Of a stretch of 58,488 nucleotides of DNA, positions 9,191-19,170 are shown piece after piece (position 1 is the stretch's first letter; every line of letters begins with the position of its first letter). The notes under the pieces are model-generated. The model searched no databases. It was not told the origin of the DNA and was given only the letters and a program-made list of their open reading frames with translations. Made by a program: the position numbers and the translations under genes. Source of the stretch: JBQLZQ01 sp052168355 (lineage in GTDB: Bacteria > Pseudomonadota > Alphaproteobacteria > DSM-16000 > Inquilinaceae); contig JBQLZQ010000012.1 of NCBI GenBank assembly GCA_052168355.1, positions 1-58,488 on the forward strand, given 5' to 3'.

Positions 9191-9598
9191 GTGAGTCTGC
9201 GGGGCTATCGAGCGGAAGACGGCAACGTGGTGCTTCGGGCCGGGGATGGGGATGTCGAAAAGCGGCGCGTGGCGGCCGTGGGCGGCGTCGTGGGCGCCAT
9301 CCTGGCCTCGGCCTGCTGCATCGTGCCGCTGGTGCTGGCGGCGCTTGGGATCGGCGGTGCCTGGATCGGCTCCCTGACCGCGCTGGAACCCTACAAGCCG
9401 TACACGATCGCCGCGACGCTGGTGTTTCTCGCCTTCGGATTCCGGCACGCTTATGCCCGGCCCAAGACCGTCTGCGTCGAGGGCACCTATTGCGCCCGCC
9501 CGGCGGCCGGCCGGATCACAAGAACCGTTCTGTGGGCGGCTCTGGTCGTGGTGGTGCTGTCGGCCACCATCGATCTCTGGGCGCCGCTGTTCTATTAG
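9191..9598 (+). CDS. merT: Mercuric ion transporter MerT
   Basis: The 135-aa inner-membrane protein has three hydrophobic segments (about 30-53, 72-88 and 110-130). The hallmark vicinal cysteines Cys42-Cys43 sit in the first helix (SACCIVPLVL), and a second pair, Cys95 and Cys101, lies in the loop between helices 2 and 3, as in MerT. It moves Hg(II) from periplasmic MerP to cytosolic MerA. The start is GTG, ten bases after GGGGGAGG. The N-terminus is about 25 residues longer than minimal MerT proteins. First gene of the merT-merP-merA operon. Confidence 0.9.
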   Translation: MSLRGYRAEDGNVVLRAGDGDVEKRRVAAVGGVVGAILASACCIVPLVLAALGIGGAWIGSLTALEPYKPYTIAATLVFLAFGFRHAYARPKTVCVEGTYCARPAAGRITRTVLWAALVVVVLSATIDLWAPLFY

Positions 9599-9630
9599 AT
9601 GAGGCCAATTTCTCGAGGAGAGTCAATGCG

Positions 9631-9960
9631 ATGAGCCGGATTCTTATGGCACTCGCCGGGGCGATGTCCCTGGTCCTGGCCGGCCTGCCCGGTGCGCCGG
9701 TGGCGGTGGCCCAGGAGGATGCCGCGACGGCGGTGGCGGACGTCCAAAGGCTGACCTTCGCCGTCGACAACATGACCTGCGCGCTCTGCCCGATCACCGT
9801 CAAGACGGCGATGGGTCGGGTCGACGGGGTGCGGGACGTGGAGATGGACTTCGCCGCGCGCACGGCCACGGTCACCTTCGACCCTGGGCTGGCGACGCCG
9901 GAGGCCATCGGCGCGGCGTCGGCACGGGCCGGTTATCCGGCCCATCCGGTGGAGGGCTAG
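9631..9960 (+). CDS. merP: Periplasmic mercury-binding protein MerP
   Basis: The 110-aa protein has a signal peptide (cleavage near VAVAQ, about residue 28) and one HMA domain with the metal site MTCALCPITV (Cys50 and Cys53), the MerP form of the GMTCxxC motif. It takes up Hg(II) in the periplasm and hands it to MerT. The ATG at 9631 follows GAGGAGAG at a normal distance; the same frame is open upstream but has no signal-peptide start. It is located 32 bases after merT and 9 bases before merA. Confidence 0.93.
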   Translation: MSRILMALAGAMSLVLAGLPGAPVAVAQEDAATAVADVQRLTFAVDNMTCALCPITVKTAMGRVDGVRDVEMDFAARTATVTFDPGLATPEAIGAASARAGYPAHPVEG

Positions 9961-9969
9961 GACGACACA

Positions 9970-11394
9970 ATGGACCGCTTTGAGCCGAAGGGCGGCTTGG
10001 ACCGCTACGACCTGGCCGTCGTCGGCGCCGGATCGGCGGGCTTTTCCGCCGCCATCGCGGCCGCCGAGCAGGGCGCGCGGGTGGCGCTGATCGGCCACGG
10101 CACGATCGGGGGCACCTGCGTGAATGTCGGCTGCGTGCCTTCCAAGACCATGATCCGGGCAGCGGAGGCGCTGCACGGCGCCAACGCTGCCGCGCGGTTT
10201 GGCGGCATCGCGGGGACCGCCGGGGTCACCGATTGGGGCGATGTTGTCGGGGCCAAGGACGCGCTGGTGGCGACGCTGCGCCAGAAGAAGTACATCGACC
10301 TGCTGTCCCGTCATGAGGGCGTGACGTACATCCCCGGATCAGCCCGATTGAGCGACGGCGGCGTGACGGTGGACGGACGGGCCGTGACGGCGGGGGCCGT
10401 GATCCTCACCACCGGGTCGTCGCCCGCGCTCCCGACCATCGCCGGCATCGCCGACGTGCCCTTTCTCACCAGCACGACCGCGCTGGCCCTCACGGAGTTG
10501 CCGCGATCGCTGCTGGTTATTGGCGGCGGCTATGTCGGCTGCGAGCTGGCCCAGATGTTCGCGCGGGCCGGTGTCACGGTCACATTGGCGACCCGAAGCC
10601 GCCTGCTGCCCGACGCCGAGCCGGAGATTTCCGAGGCGCTGGCCGCCGTCTTCGAGGTCGAGGGGATCGCTGTCCTCACCGGGATCGCCTATGGCGAATT
10701 CCGGGCCGACGCGGGGGGTGTTGCCCTGACGGCGGCGCGCGACGGGCGGACCGCCACCGTGTGGGCCGAACAGCTTCTGGTCGCTACCGGCCGCGCCCCG
10801 AACACGGGCGGGCTGGGGTTGAAGGAGGCGGGAGTCGCGGTGGGGCCGGAGGGCGGCATCGTCGTCGACGACCGGATGCGCACGACCCGCCCCGGCACCT
10901 ATGCCGCCGGCGACGTCACCGGCCGCGACCCGTTCGTCTACATGGCCGCCTACGGCGCCCGGCTGGCGGCCCTCAATGCCCTCAACGGCGACGGCCTGGT
11001 CTACGACAATGCGGCCGTGCCCTGGGTGGTCTTCACCGATCCGCAGATCGCCGGCGTCGGCCTGAGCGAGGCCGCAGCCGGGGCGGCGGGATACGCGGTC
11101 AAGGTTTCGACCGTGCCGCTCGACCAGGTGCCGCGGGCGCTGGCCGCGCGCGACACGCGCGGGCTGATCAAGCTGGTCGCCGACGCCGCCACCGACCGCC
11201 TGCTCGGCGTCCAGATCATGGCGCCGGAGGGGAGCGACAGCATCCAGACGGCGGTCCTCGCGCTGAAGCACGGGATGACGGCCAAGGCATTGGGGGAAAC
11301 CGTGTTTCCGTACCTCACCACGGTTGAGGGTTTGAAGCTGGCCGCCCAGGGATTCGAGCGCGACATCGCCACCCTGTCGTGCTGCGCCGGGTAG
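9970..11394 (+). CDS. merA: Mercuric reductase MerA
   Basis: This 474-aa flavoprotein disulfide reductase reduces Hg(II) to volatile Hg(0) with NADPH. It has an FAD-binding GxGSAG motif (19-24), the redox pair Cys50-Cys55 in GTCVNVGCVPSK, an NADPH-binding GGGYVGCELAQ segment, and the C-terminal vicinal Cys471-Cys472 (LSCCAG) that marks mercuric reductases off from other lipoamide-dehydrogenase relatives. The optional N-terminal HMA (NmerA) domain is absent. Last gene of the merTPA operon; the ABC-F gene converges on it 12 bases away. Confidence 0.96.
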   Translation: MDRFEPKGGLDRYDLAVVGAGSAGFSAAIAAAEQGARVALIGHGTIGGTCVNVGCVPSKTMIRAAEALHGANAAARFGGIAGTAGVTDWGDVVGAKDALVATLRQKKYIDLLSRHEGVTYIPGSARLSDGGVTVDGRAVTAGAVILTTGSSPALPTIAGIADVPFLTSTTALALTELPRSLLVIGGGYVGCELAQMFARAGVTVTLATRSRLLPDAEPEISEALAAVFEVEGIAVLTGIAYGEFRADAGGVALTAARDGRTATVWAEQLLVATGRAPNTGGLGLKEAGVAVGPEGGIVVDDRMRTTRPGTYAAGDVTGRDPFVYMAAYGARLAALNALNGDGLVYDNAAVPWVVFTDPQIAGVGLSEAAAGAAGYAVKVSTVPLDQVPRALAARDTRGLIKLVADAATDRLLGVQIMAPEGSDSIQTAVLALKHGMTAKALGETVFPYLTTVEGLKLAAQGFERDIATLSCCAG

Positions 11395-11406
11395 GGTTGG
11401 CCGCGA

Positions 11407-13299
<1,893 letters not shown>

Positions 13300-13412
13300 G
13301 GGGCAGGGTGATACCACGCCGCCCGCGGGTCCGGAAGGCCGGTTGCCGCTGACGCGCCGGGCGTCTATAAGGCCGCGGCGATTTCCTTCATTCTGCCAGC
13401 CAAGGAACCCTC

Positions 13413-13835
13413 ATGGCCGTCGAGCGTACCCTGTCCATCATCAAGCCGGATGCCACCCGGCGCAACCTGACCGGCAAGATCAACGCCCTGTTCGAGGAAC
13501 AGGGGCTGCGGATCGTTGCCCAGAAGCGGCTTCAGCTCAGCCGTCAGCAGGCCGAGCGGTTTTACGGTGTCCATGCCGAACGGGCGTTTTTCAACGATCT
13601 CTGCGCGTTCATGACATCGGGGCCGGTGGTGGTCCAGGTGCTGGAAGGCGAAAACGCGGTCCTCAAGAACCGGGAGATCATGGGCGCCACCAACCCGGCC
13701 AACGCCGATCCCGGCACCATCCGGGCCGAGTTCGCCGAATCGATCGAGGCCAACTCCGTGCACGGATCCGACAGCCTGGAGAATGCCAAGACCGAGATCG
13801 GCTACTTTTTCAGTGAATGCGAGATCGTCGGCTAA
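13413..13835 (+). CDS. ndk: Nucleoside diphosphate kinase
   Basis: This 140-aa enzyme equilibrates NTPs and dNTPs through a phosphohistidine. The N-terminal ERTLSIIKPDATRRN block, MGATNPANADPGTIR and the active-site His segment SVHGSDSLENA are all intact. The ATG follows AAGGAA, with a TATAAG hexamer about 30 bases further upstream. Its last codons and stop fall inside the first unit of a three-copy tandem repeat. Confidence 0.98.
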   Translation: MAVERTLSIIKPDATRRNLTGKINALFEEQGLRIVAQKRLQLSRQQAERFYGVHAERAFFNDLCAFMTSGPVVVQVLEGENAVLKNREIMGATNPANADPGTIRAEFAESIEANSVHGSDSLENAKTEIGYFFSECEIVG

Positions 13836-13909
13836 GGCCGACCGGGGAATGCGAGATCGTCGGCTAACGCCGCCGGGGAATGCGAGACCGTCGGCTAAGG
13901 CCGACCGGG
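13815..13909 (+). repeat. Three-copy 31-32 bp tandem repeat with hairpins at the ndk 3' end
   Basis: Three head-to-tail units begin at 13815, 13847 and 13878, each starting GAATGCGAGAnCGTCGGCTAA. Unit 1 encodes the last Ndk residues (ECEIVG) and the stop codon; units 2 and 3 are untranslated copies. Units 1 and 3 contain a perfect GTCGGC-TAAG-GCCGAC stem-loop; unit 2 has a decayed one. No T-tract follows, so this is not a classical intrinsic terminator, but the hairpins could protect the ndk mRNA 3' end or end transcription between ndk and the convergent small gene. Confidence 0.85.
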
Positions 13910-13919
13910 CCGGTCGCGA

Positions 13920-14063
13920 TCAGAGCAGGAACAGGGCCATCAGAACCAGAATGGCCGCCACGCCGACGATCGACAGCGTGCCAAAGCGCAGGAAGCCGGC
14001 CCAGGCGCCCGACTTGGCTCGCATCAGGTCTTGGTCGACTTGCCCGTTATCATCGCCGGCCAT
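13920..14063 (-). CDS. aa3-type cytochrome c oxidase subunit IV (47 aa)
   Basis: This tiny gene reads MAGDDNGQVDQDLMRAKSGA, then WAGFLRFGTLSIVG, then a hydrophobic helix to the end. That layout, a polar head followed by a W..F..F.-type entry into one membrane helix, matches the bacterial aa3 oxidase small subunit IV family (COX4_pro_2), which is common and often orphaned in Alphaproteobacteria. The subunit associates with the oxidase but is usually dispensable. GAAGAG lies 5 bases before the ATG. Assignment is by pattern and size only. Located between the ndk repeat and purN, convergent with ndk. Confidence 0.7.
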   Translation of the reverse strand: MAGDDNGQVDQDLMRAKSGAWAGFLRFGTLSIVGVAAILVLMALFLL

Positions 14064-14170
14064 CAGCACTCTTCGAACTCCGTTACGACGGGACGTTGCA
14101 CCCCCACGCTCTTAGAGCGACGGGGCCCGCCTGACAAGCGGAATCCGGGTTCTGCCGGTTGCATCCGACC

Positions 14171-14845
14171 TTAACAAAGCGGGCCGGGAAGGGGCGGATT
14201 GATGAGCGGACGGGCCGGGTCGTGCTGTGCCTTTGGTCCGTCGATCCGGGCAATCCCGCCCGTCAGGTGAACCCGTCCCTCGGCGACCAGGCGCAGGGCG
14301 TGCGGGTAGCACAGATGCTCGGCCGCCAGCACCCGGTCAGCCAGACGGTCGGGGTCGTCGTCCGGCATCACCGGGACCGCCGCCTGGATCAGGATCGGCC
14401 CCGAATCGACCTCGACATCGACGAAATGGACCGTGCAGCCGGTAACCCGGACACCGGCCTCGATGACCCGCCGGTGGGTATCCAGGCCACGGAAGGCGGG
14501 CAGCAGCGACGGGTGAATGTTGAGCATCCGGTGACGCCAGCGGGCCACGAACCCCGGCGTCAGCAGCCGCATGAACCCGGCCAGGCACACCAGCTCCACG
14601 CCGGCGGCCCGCAGTTCGGCGTCCACGGCGTCGTCGAAGGCGGCGCGATGGTCATAGCCGCGATGGTCGATGGCCTTGGCCGGGATGCCGTTTTGCGCGG
14701 CCACCTCCAACCCCGGCGCGTTTGGACGGTTGGAGATGACGGTGACGATTTCGGCCGGAAACGCGGGGTCGCTGCACGCCGCGATCAGAGCGGCCATGTT
14801 GCTGCCCCGGCCGGAGATCAGCACCCCGACCTTCAGCCGCGCCAC
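14171..14845 (-). CDS. purN: Phosphoribosylglycinamide formyltransferase
   Basis: This 224-aa enzyme transfers formyl from 10-formyl-THF to GAR, the third step of de novo purine synthesis. It has the SGRGSNMAALI phosphate-binding loop, VISNRPNAPG, the catalytic NIHPSLLPAF segment and the HFVDVEVDSGPIL block. The start is a GTG at 14845 that overlaps the purM stop by 13 bases and is preceded by GGAGG inside purM; the longer frame upstream is only purM in another frame. purM-purN is a translationally coupled pair. Confidence 0.96.
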   Translation of the reverse strand: MARLKVGVLISGRGSNMAALIAACSDPAFPAEIVTVISNRPNAPGLEVAAQNGIPAKAIDHRGYDHRAAFDDAVDAELRAAGVELVCLAGFMRLLTPGFVARWRHRMLNIHPSLLPAFRGLDTHRRVIEAGVRVTGCTVHFVDVEVDSGPILIQAAVPVMPDDDPDRLADRVLAAEHLCYPHALRLVAEGRVHLTGGIARIDGPKAQHDPARPLINPPLPGPLC

Positions 14846-16014
14846 GCCGCCTCCGCATGGTCGATGATCGTGCGCGGGCCGTCGGTCCGCACGACGGTGC
14901 CGATGGCGCGCACGGTATCGCCGTTGCGACCGAGCGCCTCGACCGCCGCGTCGGCCCGCTCGGCGCCGACGATGGCGACCATGCCGATGCCGCAGTTGAA
15001 GGTGCGCGCCAATTCGTCGTTGGACAGGCCACCCACCGCCTTCAGCCATCCGAAGACCGAGGGCAGCGTCCAGGCGGTGGCATCCAGGCGAACCCCCAGA
15101 CCGTCGGGCAGGACCCGGGGAATGTTCTCGACCAGACCGCCGCCGGTGATGTTGGCCAGGGCCGAAACGAGGCCGGCTTCCAGTGCCGGCCGGGCCGTCG
15201 CCGCGTAGATCCGGGTCGGCGCCAGCAGCGCTTCCGCCAGTGTCTGATCCGTCGCAAACGGGGCCGGTGTGTCGAGCCCGTAGCCTCCGTCCGCCACGAT
15301 TTTTCGAACCAGGGAAAAGCCGTTGGAATGTAGGCCGTTGGACGAAATTCCTAATACGGCATCTCCGGACGACACATGGGCGCCGGTGAGAACCCGGTCG
15401 CGCTCCACCGCGCCGACGGCAAAGCCCGCCAGATCGTAGTCTCCGGCCGCATAGAGCCCCGGCATTTCCGCCGTCTCACCGCCGATCAGGGCGCACCCGG
15501 CCTGGCGGCAGCCCTCCGCGATGCCGGTCACCACCGATAGCACGACCTCGGGACGCAGACGGCCGGTGGCGTAATAGTCGAGAAAGAACAAGGGCGTCCC
15601 GCCCTGAACGATCAGGTCGTTGACGCACATGGCGACCAGATCGATGCCGATGGTGCCGTGCACGCCGCTGTCGATCGCCAATTTGACCTTGGTGCCGACG
15701 CCATCGGTCGACGCGATCAGGATGGGGTCGACAAAGCCGGCCGCCTTGAGATCGAACAGCGCGCCGAACCCGCCCAGACCCCCCATCACGCCGGGTCGGT
15801 CGGTGCTTTTGGCCAGGGGCTTTATGCCGTCGACCAGATGGGAAGCGGCGTCGATATCAACGCCGGCGGCGCGATAGGTGTTTTGGCCCGCCGGGTTCGG
15901 CGATGATGGGTTTGGGGGGGTGTGGGTGATGGCAACCTCGCCTGGGCTGGCGTATAACCGGGCAAACGGGAAGGTCCGATGGCGGGACCATAGCCAAAGC
16001 GGAAGGTTTTGCAA
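14833..16014 (-). CDS. purM: Phosphoribosylformylglycinamidine cyclo-ligase (AIR synthetase)
   Basis: PurM closes the imidazole ring of AIR using ATP. The family sequence begins at TYRAAGVDID (about residue 47 of this call) and continues with GGLGGFGALFDLK, the STDGVGTKVKLA loop, GGETAEMPG and the C-terminal FNCGIGMV block. The start is unclear. The only conventional start in frame is a TTG at 16014, abutting the opposite ATG of the next gene, and it would add about 46 unconserved residues. A GGCGAGG sits just before ATC-ACC near residue 29, but ATC would be a very rare start. Divergent from the DUF2066 gene. Confidence 0.93.
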   Translation of the reverse strand: MQNLPLWLWSRHRTFPFARLYASPGEVAITHTPPNPSSPNPAGQNTYRAAGVDIDAASHLVDGIKPLAKSTDRPGVMGGLGGFGALFDLKAAGFVDPILIASTDGVGTKVKLAIDSGVHGTIGIDLVAMCVNDLIVQGGTPLFFLDYYATGRLRPEVVLSVVTGIAEGCRQAGCALIGGETAEMPGLYAAGDYDLAGFAVGAVERDRVLTGAHVSSGDAVLGISSNGLHSNGFSLVRKIVADGGYGLDTPAPFATDQTLAEALLAPTRIYAATARPALEAGLVSALANITGGGLVENIPRVLPDGLGVRLDATAWTLPSVFGWLKAVGGLSNDELARTFNCGIGMVAIVGAERADAAVEALGRNGDTVRAIGTVVRTDGPRTIIDHAEAAWRG

Positions 16015-17273
16015 TGTTACACCGCCCTGTCTTGCGGCTTGTCACGGGGGCCTGGCTGGCCGCGATCGCCCTGGCGATGCTGGTGGGCGCCCCGGCCTGG
16101 GCTCAGGTCGAACCGCTGCCGGAGGTGGAGCAGGCGCCGCTGGTTGAGGAAGCACCGCCCCCGGCGGAGCCAGCCCTGGCCCCGGAGGGACCCGAGATCC
16201 AGGCGCAGCCCGGTGCCGTCGTCGGGGAGCCGGTGGAAACCCCGCAGGCGCCGGTGATCGCGGCACCAACGGGCGCCGACATCTACACGGTCAGCGGCAT
16301 CGAGGTGGAGGGCACCGGCGCTACCTCTTCCGCGGCCCGCGATTCGGCGTTCGCCCAAGGTCAGCGGCTGGCGCTTGCGGCGCTGATCGATCGGGTCGCC
16401 GGGCCGGGGGCGGCCCTGGACGTCGCCACCGTGTCCGACCAGGATGTCGGGAACCTGCTGCGCAGCTTCCGCGTCGAGGAGGAGCGGGTTTCGGCCGGGC
16501 GCTATGCCGCGACCTTGAGCTTCGACTTCTGGCCCGACGCGGTGCGCGACCTGCTGCGCCAGCGCGCGGTCACCTATACCGACACGCCCAGCCGGCCGAT
16601 CCTGGTGCTGCCCATCTACCGCTCCGAAGGCGGCCAGCAGCTTTGGGATGGCATCAACCCGTGGCTGGACGCCTGGCTGGACGTGCCGGCCCGGCAACGG
16701 CTCGTGCCCCTGGTCGTGCCGTTCGGCGAGCTTCAGGACGTCTCGACCATCAGCGTCGGCCAGGCCCTGTCCGGCGATCGGGAGGCGCTGCGCCGGATCG
16801 CCGACCTGCATCGGGCGGGCGACGTGCTGGTGGCGGTGGCGGATCCAGGCCCCGACGGTGTCGCCGTGACCCTCAACCGCTACGGCCAGGACGGTGATCT
16901 CACCACCGGGGTCCTGACGGTGGCGGAACCCGAGGCGCTGGAGGATCGGCTGGCCGGCGCGGTGGAGCAGGTGGCGGGAGAGTTGGAGGACCGATGGCGC
17001 ACGGAAACCCAGGTGGCCGCCACCGGGCCGACCAGCGGCCTGTCGATCCTGGTCCCGATCGTCGACGCCGAGGACTGGTTCCAGACCCGGGCACGACTGG
17101 ACGGGATCACCGCCATCGCCAATGCGCGGGTGTTGTCCCTGACGCCGGCCGAGGCGGTGCTGGCGCTGGAGTATCGCGGCACCGAAAGCCAGCTGCGGCT
17201 GGCCCTGGCGCAACAAAACCTGACCCTGGACCAGGGACCGTTCGCCCCGATCCTGCGGCGCACGGACCGCTGA
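16014..17273 (+). CDS. DUF2066 domain-containing exported protein
   Basis: The 419-aa protein has an N-terminal signal peptide (cleavage near PAWAQ, about residue 31), a Pro/Glu/Ala-rich spacer (about 32-85) and then the DUF2066 region, starting YTVSGIEVEGTGATSSAARD and including a SFDFWPDAVRDLL-like stretch. The function of the family is not established; it is recurrently found upstream of an AI-2E-type permease and the hdaA gene in Alphaproteobacteria, as here. Its ATG abuts the putative purM start on the opposite strand, so both promoters must lie inside each other's 5' region. Confidence 0.8.
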   Translation: MLHRPVLRLVTGAWLAAIALAMLVGAPAWAQVEPLPEVEQAPLVEEAPPPAEPALAPEGPEIQAQPGAVVGEPVETPQAPVIAAPTGADIYTVSGIEVEGTGATSSAARDSAFAQGQRLALAALIDRVAGPGAALDVATVSDQDVGNLLRSFRVEEERVSAGRYAATLSFDFWPDAVRDLLRQRAVTYTDTPSRPILVLPIYRSEGGQQLWDGINPWLDAWLDVPARQRLVPLVVPFGELQDVSTISVGQALSGDREALRRIADLHRAGDVLVAVADPGPDGVAVTLNRYGQDGDLTTGVLTVAEPEALEDRLAGAVEQVAGELEDRWRTETQVAATGPTSGLSILVPIVDAEDWFQTRARLDGITAIANARVLSLTPAEAVLALEYRGTESQLRLALAQQNLTLDQGPFAPILRRTDR

Positions 17274-17358
17274 TGGCGACACCAATGACGGCTCATAACC
17301 GGTCGGCGCGACGGCGCGGTGTCCTGGGCGACCTTTCCCTTGCGTCTGTGAGACGCCC

Positions 17359-18471
17359 GTGATGACGGCAACCCGGCAAATGTGGTTCTGGCTGGGCGCC
17401 CTGGTGGTTGCCGGGGTCCTCATTTGGATTCTGGGCGACATGCTGTTGCCGTTCGCCGCCGGCATGGCCATCGCCTATCTGCTCGACCCCCTGGCCGACC
17501 GGCTGGAGCGCATCGGGGTGCCGCGCTGGCTGGCCACGACACTGGTGCTACTCGCCTTTTTTGTCCTGGTGTCGCTGCTGCTGGTGCTGATCGTTCCCTT
17601 GATCCAGCAACAAATCTCGTCGTTCGCGAGGGCCTATCCCAATTTCCGGGAGGCCTTCGAGGAATGGCTGGGGCCGCTGATCGAACGGCTGCCCGAAGAA
17701 CTCGGTCAGCCCGTCGGGGACCTCCCGACCGCGCTTGCCCAATATGCCGGCACGGCGTTTGAGTGGGCCCTGTCGATGCTGGGCGGCCTGTGGCGCGGCG
17801 GCATGGCGCTGATCAACGTCGTCTCCCTGCTCGTCATCACGCCGGTGGTGGCGTTCTACCTGCTGCGTGACTGGGACCGCATGGTGGCCAGGATCGACGA
17901 CTATCTGCCCCGCCAGCACGCCCCGACGATCCGCGACCTGGCCGCCAAGGCCGACGATACGCTGGCCGGGTTCGTCCGGGGCCAGGGCACCGTGTGCATC
18001 ATCCTTGGCGTCTTCTACGCGGTCAGCCTGACCCTGGTGGGGTTGGATTTCGGTCTTCTGGTCGGTCTCATGGCCGGTATCCTAACCTTTATCCCCTATG
18101 TCGGCACGATCACCGGGTTTATCGCGTCGATGGGCATCGCCTTGGTGCAGTTCGACTCCTGGCAGATGTGGGCACTGGTGGCCGGCATCTTTATCTTCGG
18201 TCAGGTCGTCGAGGGCAACTTCCTGACCCCCAAGCTGGTCGGATCGTCGATCGGTCTGCATCCGGTCATGGTCATCTTCGCCCTGCTGGCCGGCGGCACC
18301 CTGTTCGGGTTCACCGGGGTGCTTCTTGCCATGCCGGCGGCCGCCGTCATCGGCGTTCTGGTGCGGTTCTTTCTCGGCCGCTATCAGGAAAGCGGGTATT
18401 ACCGCGGGCCATCGACGCCGCCACCCACGCCGCCGGAGCCGCCCAAGCCTGGATGGGAACGCCGGCCTTGA
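17359..18471 (+). CDS. AI-2E family (PerM/YdiK-type) transporter
   Basis: This 370-aa integral membrane protein has about eight hydrophobic segments, including an N-terminal pair (12-60), a central cytoplasmic region (about 85-190) and a C-terminal set with FIPYVGTITGFIAS and GQVVEGNFLTPKLVG, which are characteristic of the family. Members have been linked to autoinducer-2 export and to Na+/H+ antiport; the substrate here is unknown. The C-terminus is Pro-rich (STPPPTPPEPPKPG). It starts GTG-ATG at 17359/17362. Its 3' end overlaps the hdaA start by 19 bases. Confidence 0.88.
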   Translation: MMTATRQMWFWLGALVVAGVLIWILGDMLLPFAAGMAIAYLLDPLADRLERIGVPRWLATTLVLLAFFVLVSLLLVLIVPLIQQQISSFARAYPNFREAFEEWLGPLIERLPEELGQPVGDLPTALAQYAGTAFEWALSMLGGLWRGGMALINVVSLLVITPVVAFYLLRDWDRMVARIDDYLPRQHAPTIRDLAAKADDTLAGFVRGQGTVCIILGVFYAVSLTLVGLDFGLLVGLMAGILTFIPYVGTITGFIASMGIALVQFDSWQMWALVAGIFIFGQVVEGNFLTPKLVGSSIGLHPVMVIFALLAGGTLFGFTGVLLAMPAAAVIGVLVRFFLGRYQESGYYRGPSTPPPTPPEPPKPGWERRP

Positions 18472-19166
18472 TCGCGCGACGACAGCTGGGACTGGACCTG
18501 GCATATCGCCCGGCATTCGGCGACCGGGATTTTCTGATCGTCGACGGCAACCGGGCGGCGATCGGCTGGCTCGACCGGTGGCCCGACTGGCCGGCGCCGG
18601 CGCTGACCATCCACGGGCCGGCGGGCGGCGGCAAGTCGCACCTGGCGGCGCTCTGGCAGGCCCGAACCGACGCCCATACGGTCACCGCCGCCATCTTGAT
18701 GGACACGGACCCCCAGGTGCTTCTGGACCGGTCCTCGGCCGTGGTGCTGGACGATGCGGATCGGCTGGCCGGGACGGCGGCGGAACCGGCCCTGTTTCAC
18801 CTCTACAACCAGGCCGCCTCCGTCGGCGGCCATATCCTGCTGACGGGGCTTACGCCGCCGGCGCGCTGGCCGATCGGTCTGCCCGATCTGGCCTCGCGTT
18901 TGCGCGCCGCGCCGTCGGTCGAGCTGGAAAAGCCGGATGACACGCTGTTGGCGGCGGTGCTGGTCAAGCTGTTCGTCGAGCGGCAGATGCCCGTGGCACC
19001 CGGGGTGATCCCCTATCTGGTGGACCGCCTCGAGCGTGACTTCGCGACCGTCCAGGCGGCCGTGCGGAAGCTTGACGCCGCGTGTCTGGGCGCCCGGCGA
19101 TCGACGATCACCGTGCACTTCGTGCGCGACGTTCTCGGATTCGAAAAAACAAAACAGGAAAGGTGA
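18453..19166 (+). CDS. hdaA: DnaA-related regulatory ATPase HdaA
   Basis: The 237-aa protein resembles the AAA+ domain of DnaA without the DNA-binding domain. It has Walker A HGPAGGGKSHLAALW, Walker B VVLDDADRL and C-terminal AAA+ lid residues (LERDFATVQAAVRKLD). HdaA/Hda works with the sliding clamp to stimulate ATP hydrolysis by DnaA and prevent re-initiation. The start is the ATG at 18453 or an in-frame TTG at 18468, both overlapping the upstream permease gene. In many related genomes hdaA is followed directly by ppk1; here about 4.6 kb intervenes. Confidence 0.9.
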   Translation: MGTPALIARRQLGLDLAYRPAFGDRDFLIVDGNRAAIGWLDRWPDWPAPALTIHGPAGGGKSHLAALWQARTDAHTVTAAILMDTDPQVLLDRSSAVVLDDADRLAGTAAEPALFHLYNQAASVGGHILLTGLTPPARWPIGLPDLASRLRAAPSVELEKPDDTLLAAVLVKLFVERQMPVAPGVIPYLVDRLERDFATVQAAVRKLDAACLGARRSTITVHFVRDVLGFEKTKQER

Positions 19167-19170
19167 TCGG

